This document shows, piece after piece, positions 1-31,566 of a stretch of DNA of 64,000 bases (its first letter is position 1; each line of letters starts with the position of its first letter). The stretch covers positions 6,363,397 through 6,427,396 of the forward strand of contig OZ026548.1 of assembly GCA_964020155.1 (NCBI GenBank). Reading direction: 5' to 3'. Both the position numbers and the translations under genes were made by a program. Source of the DNA: Chondrilla cf. caribensis (Eukaryota; Porifera; Demospongiae; Chondrillida; Chondrillidae). The notes below the pieces were generated by a model. It saw only the letters and a program-made list of their open reading frames with translations, was not told where the DNA came from and did not search any database.

Positions 1-23
1 TGATGACACATGGTAATTTGCAG

Positions 24-1506
24 ACAGATGGCGAGACTACTGAAGAGGAAGGGACCACTTCTGGCTATGTCAGCTCCAGAGAAGCCAGTACTCCGTCCTC
101 CACTGTCACTGGGCTGGGTGAACACAGCACCCCTGATCAACTGAGTGTTGAGAGCTCTTCCAATCCAGTCGAGAGCTCCAGTACTAGTGGAGACAAAATT
201 ATAGATATGTCAGAGAATGAGAAGCAGCTAATAGGTTTGTTGTGTGTACAGTAGAGGTACAGTGTGTATTGTGGGTACAGTAGAGGTACAGTGTGTATTG
301 TGGGTACAGTAGAGGTACAGTGTGTATTGTGGGTACAGTAGAGGTACAGTGTGTATTGTGGGTACAGTAGAGGTACAGTGTGTATTGTGGGTACAGTAGA
401 GGTACAGTGTGTATTGTGTGTACAGTAGAGGTACAGTGTGTATTGTGTGTACAGTAGAGGTACAGTGTGTATTGTGGGTACAGTAGAGGTACAGTGTGTA
501 TTGTGTGTACAGTAGAGGTACAGTGTGTATTGTGTGTACAGTAGAGGTACAGTGTGTATTGTGTGTACAGTAGAGGTACAGTGTGTATTGTGGGTATAGT
601 AGAGGTACAGTGTATATTGTGTGTACAGTAGAGGTACAGTGTGTATTGTGTGTACAGTAGAGGTACAGTGTGTACTGTGTGTACAGTAGAGGTACAGTGT
701 GTATTGTGTGTACGGTGTCTATAGTGTGCATAGTGTGTGTACAGTGTGTGTTTTACCCTCTTCAGTCCATGACAAGGACACTGGATCAAGTGACACTTCA
801 GGTTCTCTAGAGTAAGTACGTAGCTTCTGTTTAGTGTTGACTCAAACAGTTCACCTGCATGCTCTCCATTTTGCAGCATTCTCAAGAAGTCCACCCTCAA
901 CCCACTGGCACAGTCGTTCACTCCGAGCTTTGGCACCAAAGATAAGGTGACTGTAGTGAAGTATTGACATGTACTACGTCATGTGACTACATCATGTGAT
1001 GTGTGCATGACACTGGGTTGTGTGTATGATGTCTTTGTCCCTGCTCCAGACTCCACCGCTCAACGCAACTTACCCCTCCTCCAGTAGGGGGGGACACGGG
1101 GTGGGGAGGAACAGACGTGGCAGAGGTAGTGTCCACTGTCCTCTTGGAGGCTAACAGTTTTCACGTTGTTTTGTTATATTCTCAAGGTGAGATGTCTCCG
1201 TCGCATTCCTTCGGCAGTCCTTCTCACGCCACAGTGCCGATGATCCCAGCTAACCAGCAGCCTTCACCACAGGTAGGCCCTATGACTACTCCCTGTTTAC
1301 CCGGGTGACATATTTGACCCCTCACTCATTAGGTGATGATGTATGCATATGTACCGGCTCCTGCCAATCCCCCCTTTGTTGTGGGCCAAAGACCCCGCCC
1401 ACCTGGGCCAGGGGTACAAATTATTTCAGGACCAAGCAGTCTTCCTTTAAATTATGTTATGGTCCCACCCACTCACAACCAAATGGGGTATAACGCTCAC
1501 CATTAA
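24..1506 (+). CDS. ATXN2-like: Ataxin-2-like PAM2-motif protein, 3' exons (partial)
   Basis: The 3' end of a gene that begins before the window. Exons with consistent phases: 24-234, 766-811, 877-946, 1050-1125, 1187-1272 and 1333-1506 (TAA). The exon at 877-946 encodes KKSTLNPLAQSFTP, a clear PAM2 motif (S-x-L-N-P-x-A-x-x-F-x-P), which in known proteins binds the MLLE domain of poly(A)-binding protein. The flanks are Ser/Thr/Pro-rich and disordered. The C-terminus is Pro/Gln-rich (MMYAYVPAPANPPFVVGQ). A PAM2 motif inside a long disordered tail fits ataxin-2, a cytoplasmic RNA-binding regulator of translation and stress granules. The LSm domains that would settle this lie upstream. Other PAM2 proteins (LARP4, USP10, TOB) remain possible. 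The first intron is filled by a 29-bp minisatellite. The 3' end converges on QPRT. Confidence 0.6.
238..735. repeat. 29-bp minisatellite in ataxin-2-like intron
   Basis: About 17 head-to-tail copies of a 29-bp unit (core TACAGTAGAGGTACAGTG) fill nearly the whole intron after the exon ending at 234. The array begins only a few bases downstream of the donor GT at 235-236. Copies differ mainly at a GGG/GTG position, so higher-order homogenisation is limited. It yields long Cys/His-repeat open frames on the minus strand that are not genes. Confidence 0.9.
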
Positions 1507-1757
1507 TTAAACTATTTTATTTGTCACTTTAGGAAATAATTGACTTTAAATTAACAATATGATAACATATATTTATATATTATAATATAGTAATAACAAC
1601 AATAATAGTCTAACTATTAATTGACTTTTCTTCATTAATTGTGTGGCCATGCCCATAAAATTACATTTGTTTTCAATAAATCAATGAAGGAAGGTCAAAT
1701 AATAGTGGCCTTAAGTCCCATGAGCTGATCAAATAAACAGTGAGACTCGGGATCGAA
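1507..1757. other. AT-rich convergent 3' intergenic segment
   Basis: The space between the TAA of the ataxin-2-like gene and the stop of QPRT on the other strand. It is strongly AT-rich. An AATAAA at about 1675 on the plus strand could serve as poly(A) signal for the ataxin-2-like transcript. No further gene is visible. Confidence 0.5.
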
Positions 1758-2657
1758 CTAATGTAAACACTCCACTATAGGATTGGCAGGGTTGTGTCCC
1801 TCCCTCTGGATCTTGAAGGAGAAGTCCACTGCTGAGTAGCCCTGTGTGGGTGTACTAAGGGAGACCACATCCAAACCCTCAATACAGTATGACTTTATGG
1901 TCTCAAGGCGGACACCTCCACTGGCTTCCAGAATCAAGTGTGGATATTCAGCCTTAATTATAGGGACTGCCTCTTTGAGGGCATCTATTGAGAAATTGTC
2001 CAGCATAACAATATCAGCCCCTGCCGTAGCAGCCTCCCGGGCCTCCTCCAGGCTGCGACACTCAACATCAATTTTTAAACTAAACCCTGCAACTTTGCGT
2101 GCTTTATCCACAGCTTCTTTAACTCCACCCACACTCCAAATATGGTTATCCTTCAACATTATCATGGATGACAAATCGTAACGATGAGTTGAAGCCCCGC
2201 CCACAAGTAGGGCATATTTCTCCACCATTCGGAACCCGGGTGTGGTCTTCCTTGTCCCGGCAACCTGTCCTGTCCACCCTTCCTCTTGGACAGCTCGAAG
2301 AAGCTCCCGGGTGTGTGTGGCTACACCACTTGCTCGTGTTATTATGTTCAGGGCAGTACGTTCACCTTGGAGTAAGCGGTAAACTGGACCGCTTATCGTC
2401 GCAACTGCACAAATCGGTTTTAGCTCCACCCCTTCCTCCACGAACCACTCCACGCGACATTCCAGGTAGTCGAAGATGGCGTCCACAAATGGTTTACCAC
2501 ACATGACGCCTTCTTGCTTGCAAAGGAGAAGAGCAGTTTCCTCTTTAGAACCCACAACAAAAGATCCACAGTCAAAAGATGGGATATCCTCTCGCAACCA
2601 ACTCACAACAATGTTTTTCAAGTCGGGCGGAAGCAGATACTTCAACCGGTCGGCCAT
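1758..2657 (-). CDS. QPRT: Quinolinate phosphoribosyltransferase (nicotinate-nucleotide pyrophosphorylase)
   Basis: A single-exon gene of 299 residues, full length for the family. The enzyme makes nicotinate mononucleotide, CO2 and PPi from quinolinate and PRPP, the step that brings tryptophan-derived quinolinate into NAD synthesis; it is cytosolic. Visible family blocks: ERTALN (about 99-104), GTRKT (134-138, quinolinate/PRPP-binding Arg and Lys), HRYDL (158-162), KDNH (169-172), LDNF (219-222) and EASGG (244-248). The start is fixed by the Met of MADRLKYLLP, 57 bp from the opposite TBC1D10 ATG. It is intronless while its neighbours are intron-rich, which could mean old intron loss or a retrogene origin. 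No damage is seen. Confidence 0.96.
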   Translation of the reverse strand: MADRLKYLLPPDLKNIVVSWLREDIPSFDCGSFVVGSKEETALLLCKQEGVMCGKPFVDAIFDYLECRVEWFVEEGVELKPICAVATISGPVYRLLQGERTALNIITRASGVATHTRELLRAVQEEGWTGQVAGTRKTTPGFRMVEKYALLVGGASTHRYDLSSMIMLKDNHIWSVGGVKEAVDKARKVAGFSLKIDVECRSLEEAREAATAGADIVMLDNFSIDALKEAVPIIKAEYPHLILEASGGVRLETIKSYCIEGLDVVSLSTPTQGYSAVDFSFKIQREGHNPANPIVECLH

Positions 2658-2714
2658 TTTAAGACGATGAATTAATTATCGCTGAAGCTACGAAGGATAT
2701 TCGGGTGGACTGGC
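2658..2714. promoter_or_regulatory. 57-bp divergent promoter between QPRT and TBC1D10
   Basis: Only 57 bp separate the two start codons, so both 5' UTRs and any core promoter must lie here or overlap the coding exons. The segment has no TATA box in a usual position and no CRE. Shared bidirectional control is inferred from geometry alone. Confidence 0.6.
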
Positions 2715-4387
2715 ATGGCTGAACAGACAGAAGAGAACGGCGAGTTGCCGCAAACCGAAGTCATGACAGATCACTATGGATTCGAATATGGCTCTAAGGA
2801 CGAAGACTTTCATTAGTAAGCTCCTCTTTTTGTCAAATGTTGACCGTGTATTGTTATCTGTTGAGGACATCTGATTGAGTCATAAGTCAGTTCTTCGTTC
2901 ATTCATTCATTGTAGTTTACGGCCAGTTTCTGCGGAAACCGTCATATTAAGAGAAAAGAAATGGATAAAGATGTTGAATAACTGGGACCACTATATGGAG
3001 AGGAAACCGAAGAAGGTTCATCGTCCATCAACTAGTAGTCCATTCTTTGAACTAACGTACCATTTCTCTATTAATTTGCAACTTGTAGGTGAAGGAGAGG
3101 TGTAGGAAGGGAATACCTTCTTCTCTGAGACAGCGTGCTTGGGTACACCTTTGCGGAGCGCACAGACTAAAGGAACAACAGCCAGGAAGGTTCAATGTAG
3201 GTACAGCGAGTTCCTAGATGCGTGTACATGTGTAGGTAGCCGCCCTCTGTGAGCCGCATTCGGTGCTTGTAGACCTGTGCTGACTGGTGTTTGACATCTT
3301 CAGGATTTGCTGATGTTACCCGACAATGCCTTCATCAAGGACATTGAGAAGGACCTCGGAAGGACATTCCCACATCATGAGCTGTTTGCTGGGAGCACTT
3401 CTCAGGGGTGGGTGGTGGGTGGGTGTTCCCCATGCTTGTGTGTTTATGCTAGCTTGCATCCTGTGGTGTAAATATTCTGGGCAGTTCACTTCCATTATGA
3501 GCGTCTCACACACTTGGAAGCCCTCAATGCAATACCATTCAGGAGTAGGGATTCCACTATCAACACCTAGTTTGGTTGTGGGATGGGAGAGTGCCAGAGA
3601 ATACTCACCCAATCACTGCAGTAGGTCCCCAAGGCCCGTGGATCACCCTTCTTTCTCTACTACAGGCAAACAGATCTGAAGAGAGTTCTAAAAGCATTTG
3701 CCCATCATAATGAGGAGATTGGATATTGCCAGGTATTGTGTGGGTGTGTCCTTGATTGTCAACTCCTGTGTGTGGGTGTGTCCTTGATTGTCAACTCCTG
3801 TGTATGGGCGTGTCCTTGATTGGCAGGTACTGGGTGTGGGTGTGTACGTTTACTCCATCTGTCGGGATCCTCTGAAGTGTTCTTACTGTGTACATTGTGT
3901 GCTGTTGTTGATACTGGTGACAGTGGTGACCTGGTGATACTGGTGACAGTGGTGACCTGGTGATACTGGTGACAGTGGTGACCTGGTGATACTGGTGACA
4001 GTGGTGACCTGGTGATACTGGTGACAGTGGTGGCCTGTTGATACTGGTGACAGTGGTGACCGGATGATACTGGTGACCGTGGTGACCTTGTGATACTGGT
4101 GACAGTGGTGGCCTGTTGATACTGGTGACAGTGGTAACCTGGTGATACTGGTGACAGTGGTGGCCTGTTGATACTGGTGACAGTGGTGTTCGTTTGGGTT
4201 TGATGTTGTAAGCACACACAGTACTGTATCTGCTTACGAGTGTTGATAACTTAAGTCTTTATAGAAGGCAGTGTCGTGTGTCCTTGCCCCGTGTTGACTC
4301 CAAAAGGAATTATGAATTCAACACGTATACTTCTTATGTAGGCTATGGCTCCTGTGGCTGCTACTTTGTTACTGAATATGCCAGCAG

Positions 4388-4465
<78 letters not shown>

Positions 4466-4591
4466 TGGATCTGTGTTTTATGTGATTTGTGTGGTGTTAT
4501 GCTAACATATTATGGTTGTTCTTCAGGATGCTTTTTGGTGTTTGGTACAAATCTGTGATCGCTATCTACCTAACTACTACAATCAAGGACT

Positions 4592-4648
<57 letters not shown>

Positions 4649-4969
4649 TGACATTTGTATCCAACTGTCCAATGCCTGTGGATGTAAGTTGTGGTAATGG
4701 AGACTGTTGTTATTATGGGTGTGGTACGATGGGTTCCATGCAGAGGGGCATCCAGGTTGATGCCAGAGTACTGGACTCTCTAGTAGCCAAGAACTTACCA
4801 GATGTCAGTAAACATTTACAGGTAATTTACATAACTATCTGTGACTTGAGAGGAGGCAGGTCCATTTTCCGAACTGTTTGTTCCCATTCCCACTCAGGCT
4901 CATAAAGTGGAATCTTTACTCTTTTGTGTGGAGTGGTTCATGAGTGTTTTCAGCAGGTGAGAGGACAGA

Positions 4970-5020
<51 letters not shown>

Positions 5021-6046
5021 ATCGTCATATCTGACACCTCTGTTCTACAGGACACTACCTTGGTCCTGTGTCTTGAGAGTTTGGGACATTTTTCTCTTTG
5101 AAGGTATATATATATACAAAAGTACACGTTGTAAGGTTGTCATGGTAACCTGAAAATCTCTCCTCCCAGGTGTAAAAGTCCTCTTCAGAGCATCTCTAGC
5201 AGTGTTGAAGCTCACGTTGGGCAGCAAGAAGCAGAGGCAGAACCACGAAGGGTGGGGAAGAGCTATCAGTAGTTTCTAACTACGTGGGCTTACTATACAA
5301 TTCCTATTTTACAGATTTTATGACATAAATCAAAGATTTCGTCATCTAACTGTCAAAGAAACACACGAAGAGATCCTTATTCCAACTGTGAGTGCGGTTA
5401 TTGTGATGAAGCCATGTACATCAAAGGGTGTGGGTGTGCAGTACATCCTTTCCTGCACTGTGCACTGACCATTAAGTTTTGAAAACAACTTCCAATTAGA
5501 GTACAGTACAGTTGCATGCCTTGTCCAATCCCCTGACAATCATACACATCCCAGCCTTTCCTGGAAATAAATTTTTGTATCAAATGGCGCTAGCCGAGAG
5601 GTTTTAAAGAAACAGTGTCAATTGTCTGAAGTGTGCTTTCCAGTAGACAATCCGGCTACACCACTTTGCACAGGAGTGGCAGATTACTGCTCTCGGGTCT
5701 GTAGTCTGTGGACTGTGGACTGTGGACTGTGGACTGTGGACTGTGGACTGTGGACTCCTGTGTCAACATGTCCTCCCAGCTGTCAACATGCTGTAACTGT
5801 TGTGTACCTACATGCTGATTGTGGGGACAGTGTGCATGTTCGGACAAGTTGTTTGTTACTAGTAAGCTGCCTCCTCTGCAGATGTTTTATTTCAGTATAA
5901 CGTCAAAAGAGATGGAGAAAGAATATATTCGACAAGAGAAGATTGTTCATTTTGAGGAAGCAGAGAATGAAAAGAAGCGACGCTCTCGTCGCGAGCAGCA
6001 GCTTCGTGCACAAGTCAGCAATCAATCGAGCAGTCAACCAGCTTGA
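2715..6046 (+). CDS. TBC1D10: TBC1D10/EPI64-type Rab GTPase-activating protein
   Basis: Thirteen exons with consistent phases give 367 residues: 2715-2815, 2916-3015, 3089-3196, 3304-3407, 3666-3732, 4342-4389, 4527-4592, 4744-4821, 4898-4956, 5051-5103, 5170-5251, 5315-5387 and 5882-6046. The TBC domain starts with KGIPSSLRQRAW. It has the arginine finger in IEKDLGR and the glutamine finger in GYCQAM, so it should be catalytically competent. TLPWSCVLRVWDIFLFEG and the N-terminal YGF motif before the domain match the TBC1D10A/B/C subfamily. Family members accelerate GTP hydrolysis on Rabs such as Rab27, Rab35 and Rab8 at plasma membrane and endosomes. The C-terminus is a charged Lys/Arg/Glu helix; a PDZ ligand like that of EPI64 is not obvious (ends QPA). 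Introns after exons 6 and 7 start directly with GT microsatellites. Confidence 0.93.
3733..3830. repeat. 32-bp repeat at TBC1D10 intron 5 donor
   Basis: Three copies of a 32-bp unit (core TGTGTCCTTGATTGTCAACT) start four bases after the donor GT at 3733. They differ by a few substitutions. Together with the following 26-bp array they fill the start of the intron. Confidence 0.8.
3905..4190. repeat. 26-bp minisatellite in TBC1D10 intron 5
   Basis: About eleven copies of a 26-bp unit (TGATACTGGTGACAGTGGTG plus ACCTGG). Because 26 is not a multiple of three, all frames read through one another and give repetitive open frames on the minus strand. These are not genes. Confidence 0.9.
4390..4460. 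repeat. (GT)n microsatellite forming TBC1D10 intron 6 donor
   Basis: The exon ends with ATGCCAGCAGAG at 4389 and the intron is (GT)n from its first base, for about 35 units. There is no GTAAGT-type consensus: the donor is the edge of the microsatellite. Confidence 0.9.
4593..4647. repeat. (GT)n microsatellite forming TBC1D10 intron 7 donor
   Basis: The exon encoding YYNQGL ends at 4592 and the intron starts with about 27 GT units. This is the second consecutive intron of the gene with this arrangement. Confidence 0.9.
4972..5016. repeat. (GT)n microsatellite in TBC1D10 intron 9
   Basis: The tract begins about 15 bases after the GTGAGA donor at 4957, within a very short intron. Confidence 0.85.
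5705..5757. repeat. 7-bp tandem repeat in TBC1D10 intron 12
   Basis: About seven copies of CTGTGGA (GTGGACT in another phase), in the middle of the intron rather than at a splice site. Confidence 0.85.
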
Positions 6047-6569
6047 ACTCAATCTCTCTTCATGTACATTACATGAACACTCTCTTTGTATCATTCATAT
6101 CGTGTTTGTATTATAAATGGTAATTTTATTTCCGTTCTGGCATGAATTTTAAATTGTCAATTCATGTTATGGCATGTTATTGTAACATAATTAAGTTATT
6201 TTATTAACTCCACTTCATTGTAAAGTATAATGATTATTATTGACAACCGTTACACTGTGACAATTGTTGTTACTATATAAAATGGTGAATTAACTCTGTT
6301 ACCTAACTTTGTGCTATGCTCTATTATATACATAATATGTATTATAATGGTCACCAAGAACTTAATCATTTTCAATAAATATTGATATTAAGAGCTATAA
6401 TTAATCAATGAAGAGATATAAGTAAACATGCCTATAATCAATGTCATTAACAATAATACTACAAATAATAAAACGTTATAACTGAGTACAAATAATAATG
6501 GCAAATATTGACATTGTTCGTTAGAGCTAATAATTATGTACACTCTCTGATTAAGAATTACTATGGAGC
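6047..6569. other. AT-rich convergent 3' region of TBC1D10 and HECTD4
   Basis: An AT-rich segment between two convergent stop codons. AATAAA at about 6374 is a possible plus-strand poly(A) signal. Nothing codon-like or repeated stands out. Confidence 0.5.
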
Positions 6570-27004
<20,435 letters not shown>

Positions 27005-27694
27005 TCCGTCGAGAGCGAGTTAACTAACTTTCTGTTCACTGGATGAATCAACAGCAAATAAGCAAGAGATAGACACAGTGTTTAACGACCGAAGCCAACA
27101 CGGTGAATTCTAGTTAACAATACCTTGAGTGCATCAACTATGAGCCGACGAGGCTCCAGAGACATTGCTAGCTAGATGTAGGTGGACCAGATCCGTTCAA
27201 ATTCAGGAAAATGGCCACCCTTAGTGTTGCGCAATCAGTAACCATGACATATTGAGCATGCGCATAAACCGCACACAGCCACTCAAATTATTGACCATAA
27301 CTGGGCGAAATATCACAAGTTAAAAACAACACTTATCAGACTATCACCAAACCTAATGATCAACTAAGTACACATGCTGCATAATATATAAATAGAATAT
27401 TGCTTGTAGTCGCTTGAATTTAATTTGCTAATTTCAATTAAGTGTACTTGATGAGTTCTTACAGCATTATTTTAATATCATTACAGTTTACTATAATATT
27501 CATGTGCAAGGGAATGACTTTCCATATTAATATAAATAGTATTCATATTGTCTTACTCTTTGTGTTCCAGGCACCTTAATAGTAGCCCCTGGACTGGCCT
27601 ACAGGCTAGTGGTTGCCCAGTATAAATAAGATTCTTGATTTATGTTCTGATAACGATAAATCACATCATTGATGCGATGATGTTAGGATCACAA
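27005..27694. other. Intergenic: HECTD4 5' side and desaturase A 3' flank
   Basis: 27005-27250 is upstream of the HECTD4 start. 27283-27410 is a diverged match to 31050-31165, the 3' flank of desaturase copy B, so the ancestral duplication extended to here. 27411-27650 has no counterpart beside copy B and is AT-rich. No other gene is seen. Confidence 0.6.
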
Positions 27695-27999
27695 TTAGTC
27701 CACCTTAGTATCTTGACCCGCAAGTTGCTGCCCGAGCTTCTTGAGGTGGTTCACATGGCAGCCGATAGCCTCCGTTGTGGTGTTGACATAGTGATATTTG
27801 ATTCCAAACTCTTTACAAGTTTCAGCAACAATAGGAGTTATCTTGGGATAGTGCGATTGGATGACCCCGGGGAAGAGGTGGTGAGTGGTCTGGTGGTTGA
27901 GAGCACCTGAGGAAGTCAGGGAGTACTGAAAGGGGAAATGTCCACCATACCAATTGAGATGAGTGACAGGATACATACCACGCATGAACATGCACATGT

Positions 28000-28065
<66 letters not shown>

Positions 28066-29641
28066 CCCCCACACACACACACCTGTCATTATATTCCAAA
28101 ACCAGCTGTCAGTGGCATAATCCTGAGTTGTTGCTATTTGCATTTCAGCCCTACAGCAGAGGAGGCTCAACCATTCACAATATTCCACTGTCAAACTACA
28201 CATTCCTAGTATCTTACCAATCCATATCAACATAGTTCCTTTCATCTGGTTTAGGCCAATCCACTTCACTGATGACATGTGAGGTTTGGAATATCAGTGC
28301 CAACCAGTAGCTAAACGTGACATCCCCGATGATGTTCACCAAGACCTATGGTCCACCATAAAGAACTCAACCGACTTGTTAACTGCTGTAAACTGTGTGT
28401 GTGATGGGGGGGGGGGGGGACTCACCACTGTTGATAACGGCATGAACATCAATGGAATACCAAACCGGTACAGACAGTGGGTGACTTTCCCGGTGAAGAA
28501 TATCACCCACTGGGAACTGGAAGGCTTGGCAAACCGGATACTTGCTGTGAAGATAAAGTGATACATTGCCATGGTGAATCACCATGGTAACTTGTGTATG
28601 CTAACACCAATTAAACTCACAATTATTCATAGTGTACATCAAATAAAAGTCTTGAAATCTGGTCTTGATTCCCAACTGAGAAGAAGAGGAACAAGGAAAC
28701 CATCAAATCCAAAGACAGCCCACCACACACTAGAGTACGGGGACACAACTCACCACACACTAGAGTACGGGGACACAACTCACCACACACTAGAGTACAG
28801 GGACACAACTCACCACACACTAGAGTACGGGGGCACAACTCACCACACAGTAAAGCATGGGGACGTATATATGCTGATAAAAGTATCTCGGAAGCCATTT
28901 CTGCTCCCATTTGATTCGTCGAATGTCAGGTGACTCGGAACTAGCCGTCACGATATCTGGATCAGACCCATCAATATTAGTGAATGAGTGATGTCCTAAG
29001 GTATGCTGTGGAAACACTCAGGATAACTCAGTATTCTCTTGTACATCTAGTCCACACAACTAACTTGATGTATCCAACAAAACATGGACGCTCCATGATA
29101 GAAGTCGTGGACACACTGGACCAACTTCCACACCCACGGCTTGTGGGTGATGGCAAAATGGCTACAAGTGAGATAATCACGAGTGACACATGATGGTCAC
29201 ATGTAAGTCACATGATCAACCCTGACCTACCTTGAATCGTGTGTGCACGTCATGGCAACCAGAGCAGTACTCACTCCCAACAAAAGGGAACACAGAATAC
29301 ACAAAACCAAGCTATCTTGGAAGACAATCTGAGAAATTAAAGATTTGTGTTGGATCAAAACAATGAAGAAGGGGGGACAAAACTCACTGCTCCGGCCAAG
29401 GAGGTGAAAGAGAGTAGAAGGAAGAAAATGTAGCGAGCAAACATCCAATAGTCGACCTTTGGATCCTGGAGTGGGAACAGTGATCACCCACTATCACTTC
29501 AAGACGTGCCACATGCATACAGGTACACTCACAATGTTGTTTTCTTCAAAATATTTCTCCACTCTTTCCTTCAAAGTCACATAAAATTTGCTACATGGAA
29601 AGACGTTTATCAGCATAGAAACATGCATGTGTATGTGTACT

Positions 29642-29710
<69 letters not shown>

Positions 29711-30312
29711 TGGTTTGGGAAACCATGGATATTCATTGGTTATCAACTTGCCAACATAAAACTTCTCCAAAACCCTATAGTCGTGGACACACGTGCAATG
29801 TGGCAACAGATTGTAATGGTTGCAGCAATCCCAACCAACCTGTGTACGCTCAGTTTGTGGTAGGATTCAAACAGCTGTGTGGCATCTCTACCAACGCCAT
29901 ACATTATCTGGTCGATGCCTCCTGGGTGATGCTTAATGAACTTGGACACATCATACACCTTAAGAGAATATCAGAAACGTCACATTGTGATGTGTTCACT
30001 TCTAGCATAGACCCTACGTATCTGGGGTCTATGGTTCTAGAGTCCACCATCACCCCACTCAATATAGCAGTAGTCCATGCAGTCAAACCTTGTTTCTTAT
30101 AGCTATATGTCCATTATGACGTTCGTTCAGCTCAGCCAGCTCTTCCCAGGTGAACGTCCTCACGTTCCGATCAGCACCCGGTTCTTTACCGTCATCACAG
30201 GAAAGAGACTTCCGCGGGATAGCGTCTATTTCTCCTGTGAGCGGAGATAAAGCCTATTCAGGTACTGAAAGAGATCAACAGTGTAAGAAATTGTCCTCGA
30301 CGAACCCGGCAT
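27695..30312 (-). CDS. Front-end (delta-5-like) fatty acid desaturase, copy A
   Basis: A cytochrome-b5 fused membrane desaturase. The b5 part has YDVSKFIKHHPGG (haem-ligand HPGG, exon about 29845-29965). Three histidine boxes are present: HDSSH, assembled across the 29230/29190 junction and followed by FAITHKPWVWK; HTLGHH then SFTNIDGSDPD; and QTTHHLFPG in the last exon (27695-27906). Gln at the start of box III marks front-end desaturases, which add a cis double bond between an existing one and the carboxyl end. HDSSHFAITHKPWVWK resembles Mortierella-type delta-5 enzymes more than vertebrate FADS. Acts on PUFA at the ER. About ten exons; the last three are 28215-28345, 28083-28150 and 27695-27906. 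The start is uncertain: ATG at 30312 with a 7-nt first exon fits, otherwise exon 1 is further upstream. Confidence 0.88.
28003..28082. repeat. (CA)n tract forming a desaturase A splice donor
   Basis: On the sense strand the exon ends ATAATGACAG at 28083 and the intron starts (GT)n at once. The equivalent intron of copy B starts at 31592 with the same arrangement but a different interruption (GCATGTGCATGCC instead of a G run). Confidence 0.9.
28728..28863. repeat. 30-bp donor-derived minisatellite, desaturase A (4 full units)
   Basis: Unit CACCACACACTAGAGTACGG plus GGACACAACT. On the sense strand the exon ends TACTGTGTG at 28844 and the intron begins GTGAGTTGTG; every unit repeats TGTGTG|GTGAGTTGTG. 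Four full units and one partial at the exon border, against eight in copy B. Confidence 0.93.
29643..29708. repeat. (CA)n tract forming a second desaturase A donor
   Basis: The exon encoding PWFPKPR ends CCAAACCAAG at 29709 and the intron is (GT)n from its first base on the sense strand. Confidence 0.9.
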
Positions 30313-31200
30313 GGCTGTTTCCTCATTAAATTACGTCAGGGGACTGGTATGACCAGATGGCGGAATCCAGACAAGAGGCCAGAGGGGCACCGATGCGTGT
30401 CTAGTATTTCCGCAATTCTTTATTATACTAGAAAAAACGAATAAACGGGAAAATACCGATAATTAATTAAATATCGAATAAAATTTAATGGCTATGTATT
30501 CGATCAAAAAACTGAATCCATTCGTAGAACGACGAATTGTGCTGGGTTTGTTCGTTTGAAATCTTCGATACTCGCATGGACCGTTCCGCTGGGCTTTTAG
30601 TAGGCGCCCGGGGGTCCTTCCAACGCTAGCCGATGCGGAACAGCCAAGGTGTCTACTTCTCCATCAGATCAGAAGTTAGCAGGTAAGTTTCACGGTACGT
30701 GCATGGATCAGTGTATTTGTGCCTGTATGTTGATCTCATTTATGTGCCAGTGTTTGTAGATTCTTCTTTTCTTCAATGCACACTGCACTGATGAGACCCA
30801 AGTAGGCCGAGACAGTGATGATGCATGCCTGACGTCTGTGTATGTATGTATGTATGTATGTGTGTATTTATGTGTGTATGTATGTGTGTATGTATGTATG
30901 TATGTATGTATGTATGTATGCATGTATGCATGTGCAATGCAATGTTATTGTTACACACGACATTGTGTACTTTCATGCACGTGTAGTTTTTGTATAATAT
31001 TATATTCTGTTCATGTGTATTTGTATACACATGAACTATGGACAGAACCTCCAAGTATTGACCATAATTGGGCAAAGTCACAAATACAAACAACACTTTT
31101 ATCGGACTATTATCAAAACTAATGGTCCAGTAACTACACGTGCTATAATAAATAGAATATTGACAATCACATCATCGATGCGATGATGTTAGGATCACAA
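30313..31200. other. Intergenic between the two desaturase copies
   Basis: Unique sequence upstream of copy A, a (TATG)n-rich tract at about 30835-30925, and the diverged 3' flank of copy B from about 31050. A GTAAGT donor-like site at 30682 follows a GC-richer block (30590-30680) and might mark an untranslated exon on the plus strand. No coding gene is supported. Confidence 0.5.
30344..30356. promoter_or_regulatory. Inverted-repeat motif upstream of desaturase A
   Basis: CTGGTATGACCAG (arms CTGGT/ACCAG, 3-base spacer) lies about 32 bases upstream of the proposed start. It sits in the 18-bp GACTGGTATGACCAGATG shared with copy B, while the surrounding promoter sequence does not match. A TTACGTCA CRE-like site is at 30331-30338 in copy A only. 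Confidence 0.4.
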
Positions 31201-31505
31201 TTAGTCCACTTTAGTATCTTGACCCGCAAGTTGCTGCCCGAGCTTCTTGAGGTGGTTCACATGGCAGCCGATAGCCTCCGTTGTGGTGTTGACATAGTGA
31301 TATTTGATTCCAAACTCTTTACAAGTTTCAGCAACAATAGGAGTTATCTTGGGATAGTGCGATTGGATGACCCCGGGGAAGAGGTGGTGAGTGGTCTGGT
31401 GGTTGAGAGCACCTGAGGAAGTCAGGGAGTACTGAAAGGGGAAATGTCCACCATACCAATTGAGACGAGTGACAGGATACATACCATGCATGAGCATGCA
31501 CATGT

Positions 31506-31566
<61 letters not shown>

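Noticed and set aside
27124..27165. First coding exon of HECTD4 (MSLEPRRLIVDALK)
   Set aside because: It has a start and a GTATTG donor, but joining it to the visible acceptor near 27050 gives an immediate stop; kept only as a possible untranslated exon.
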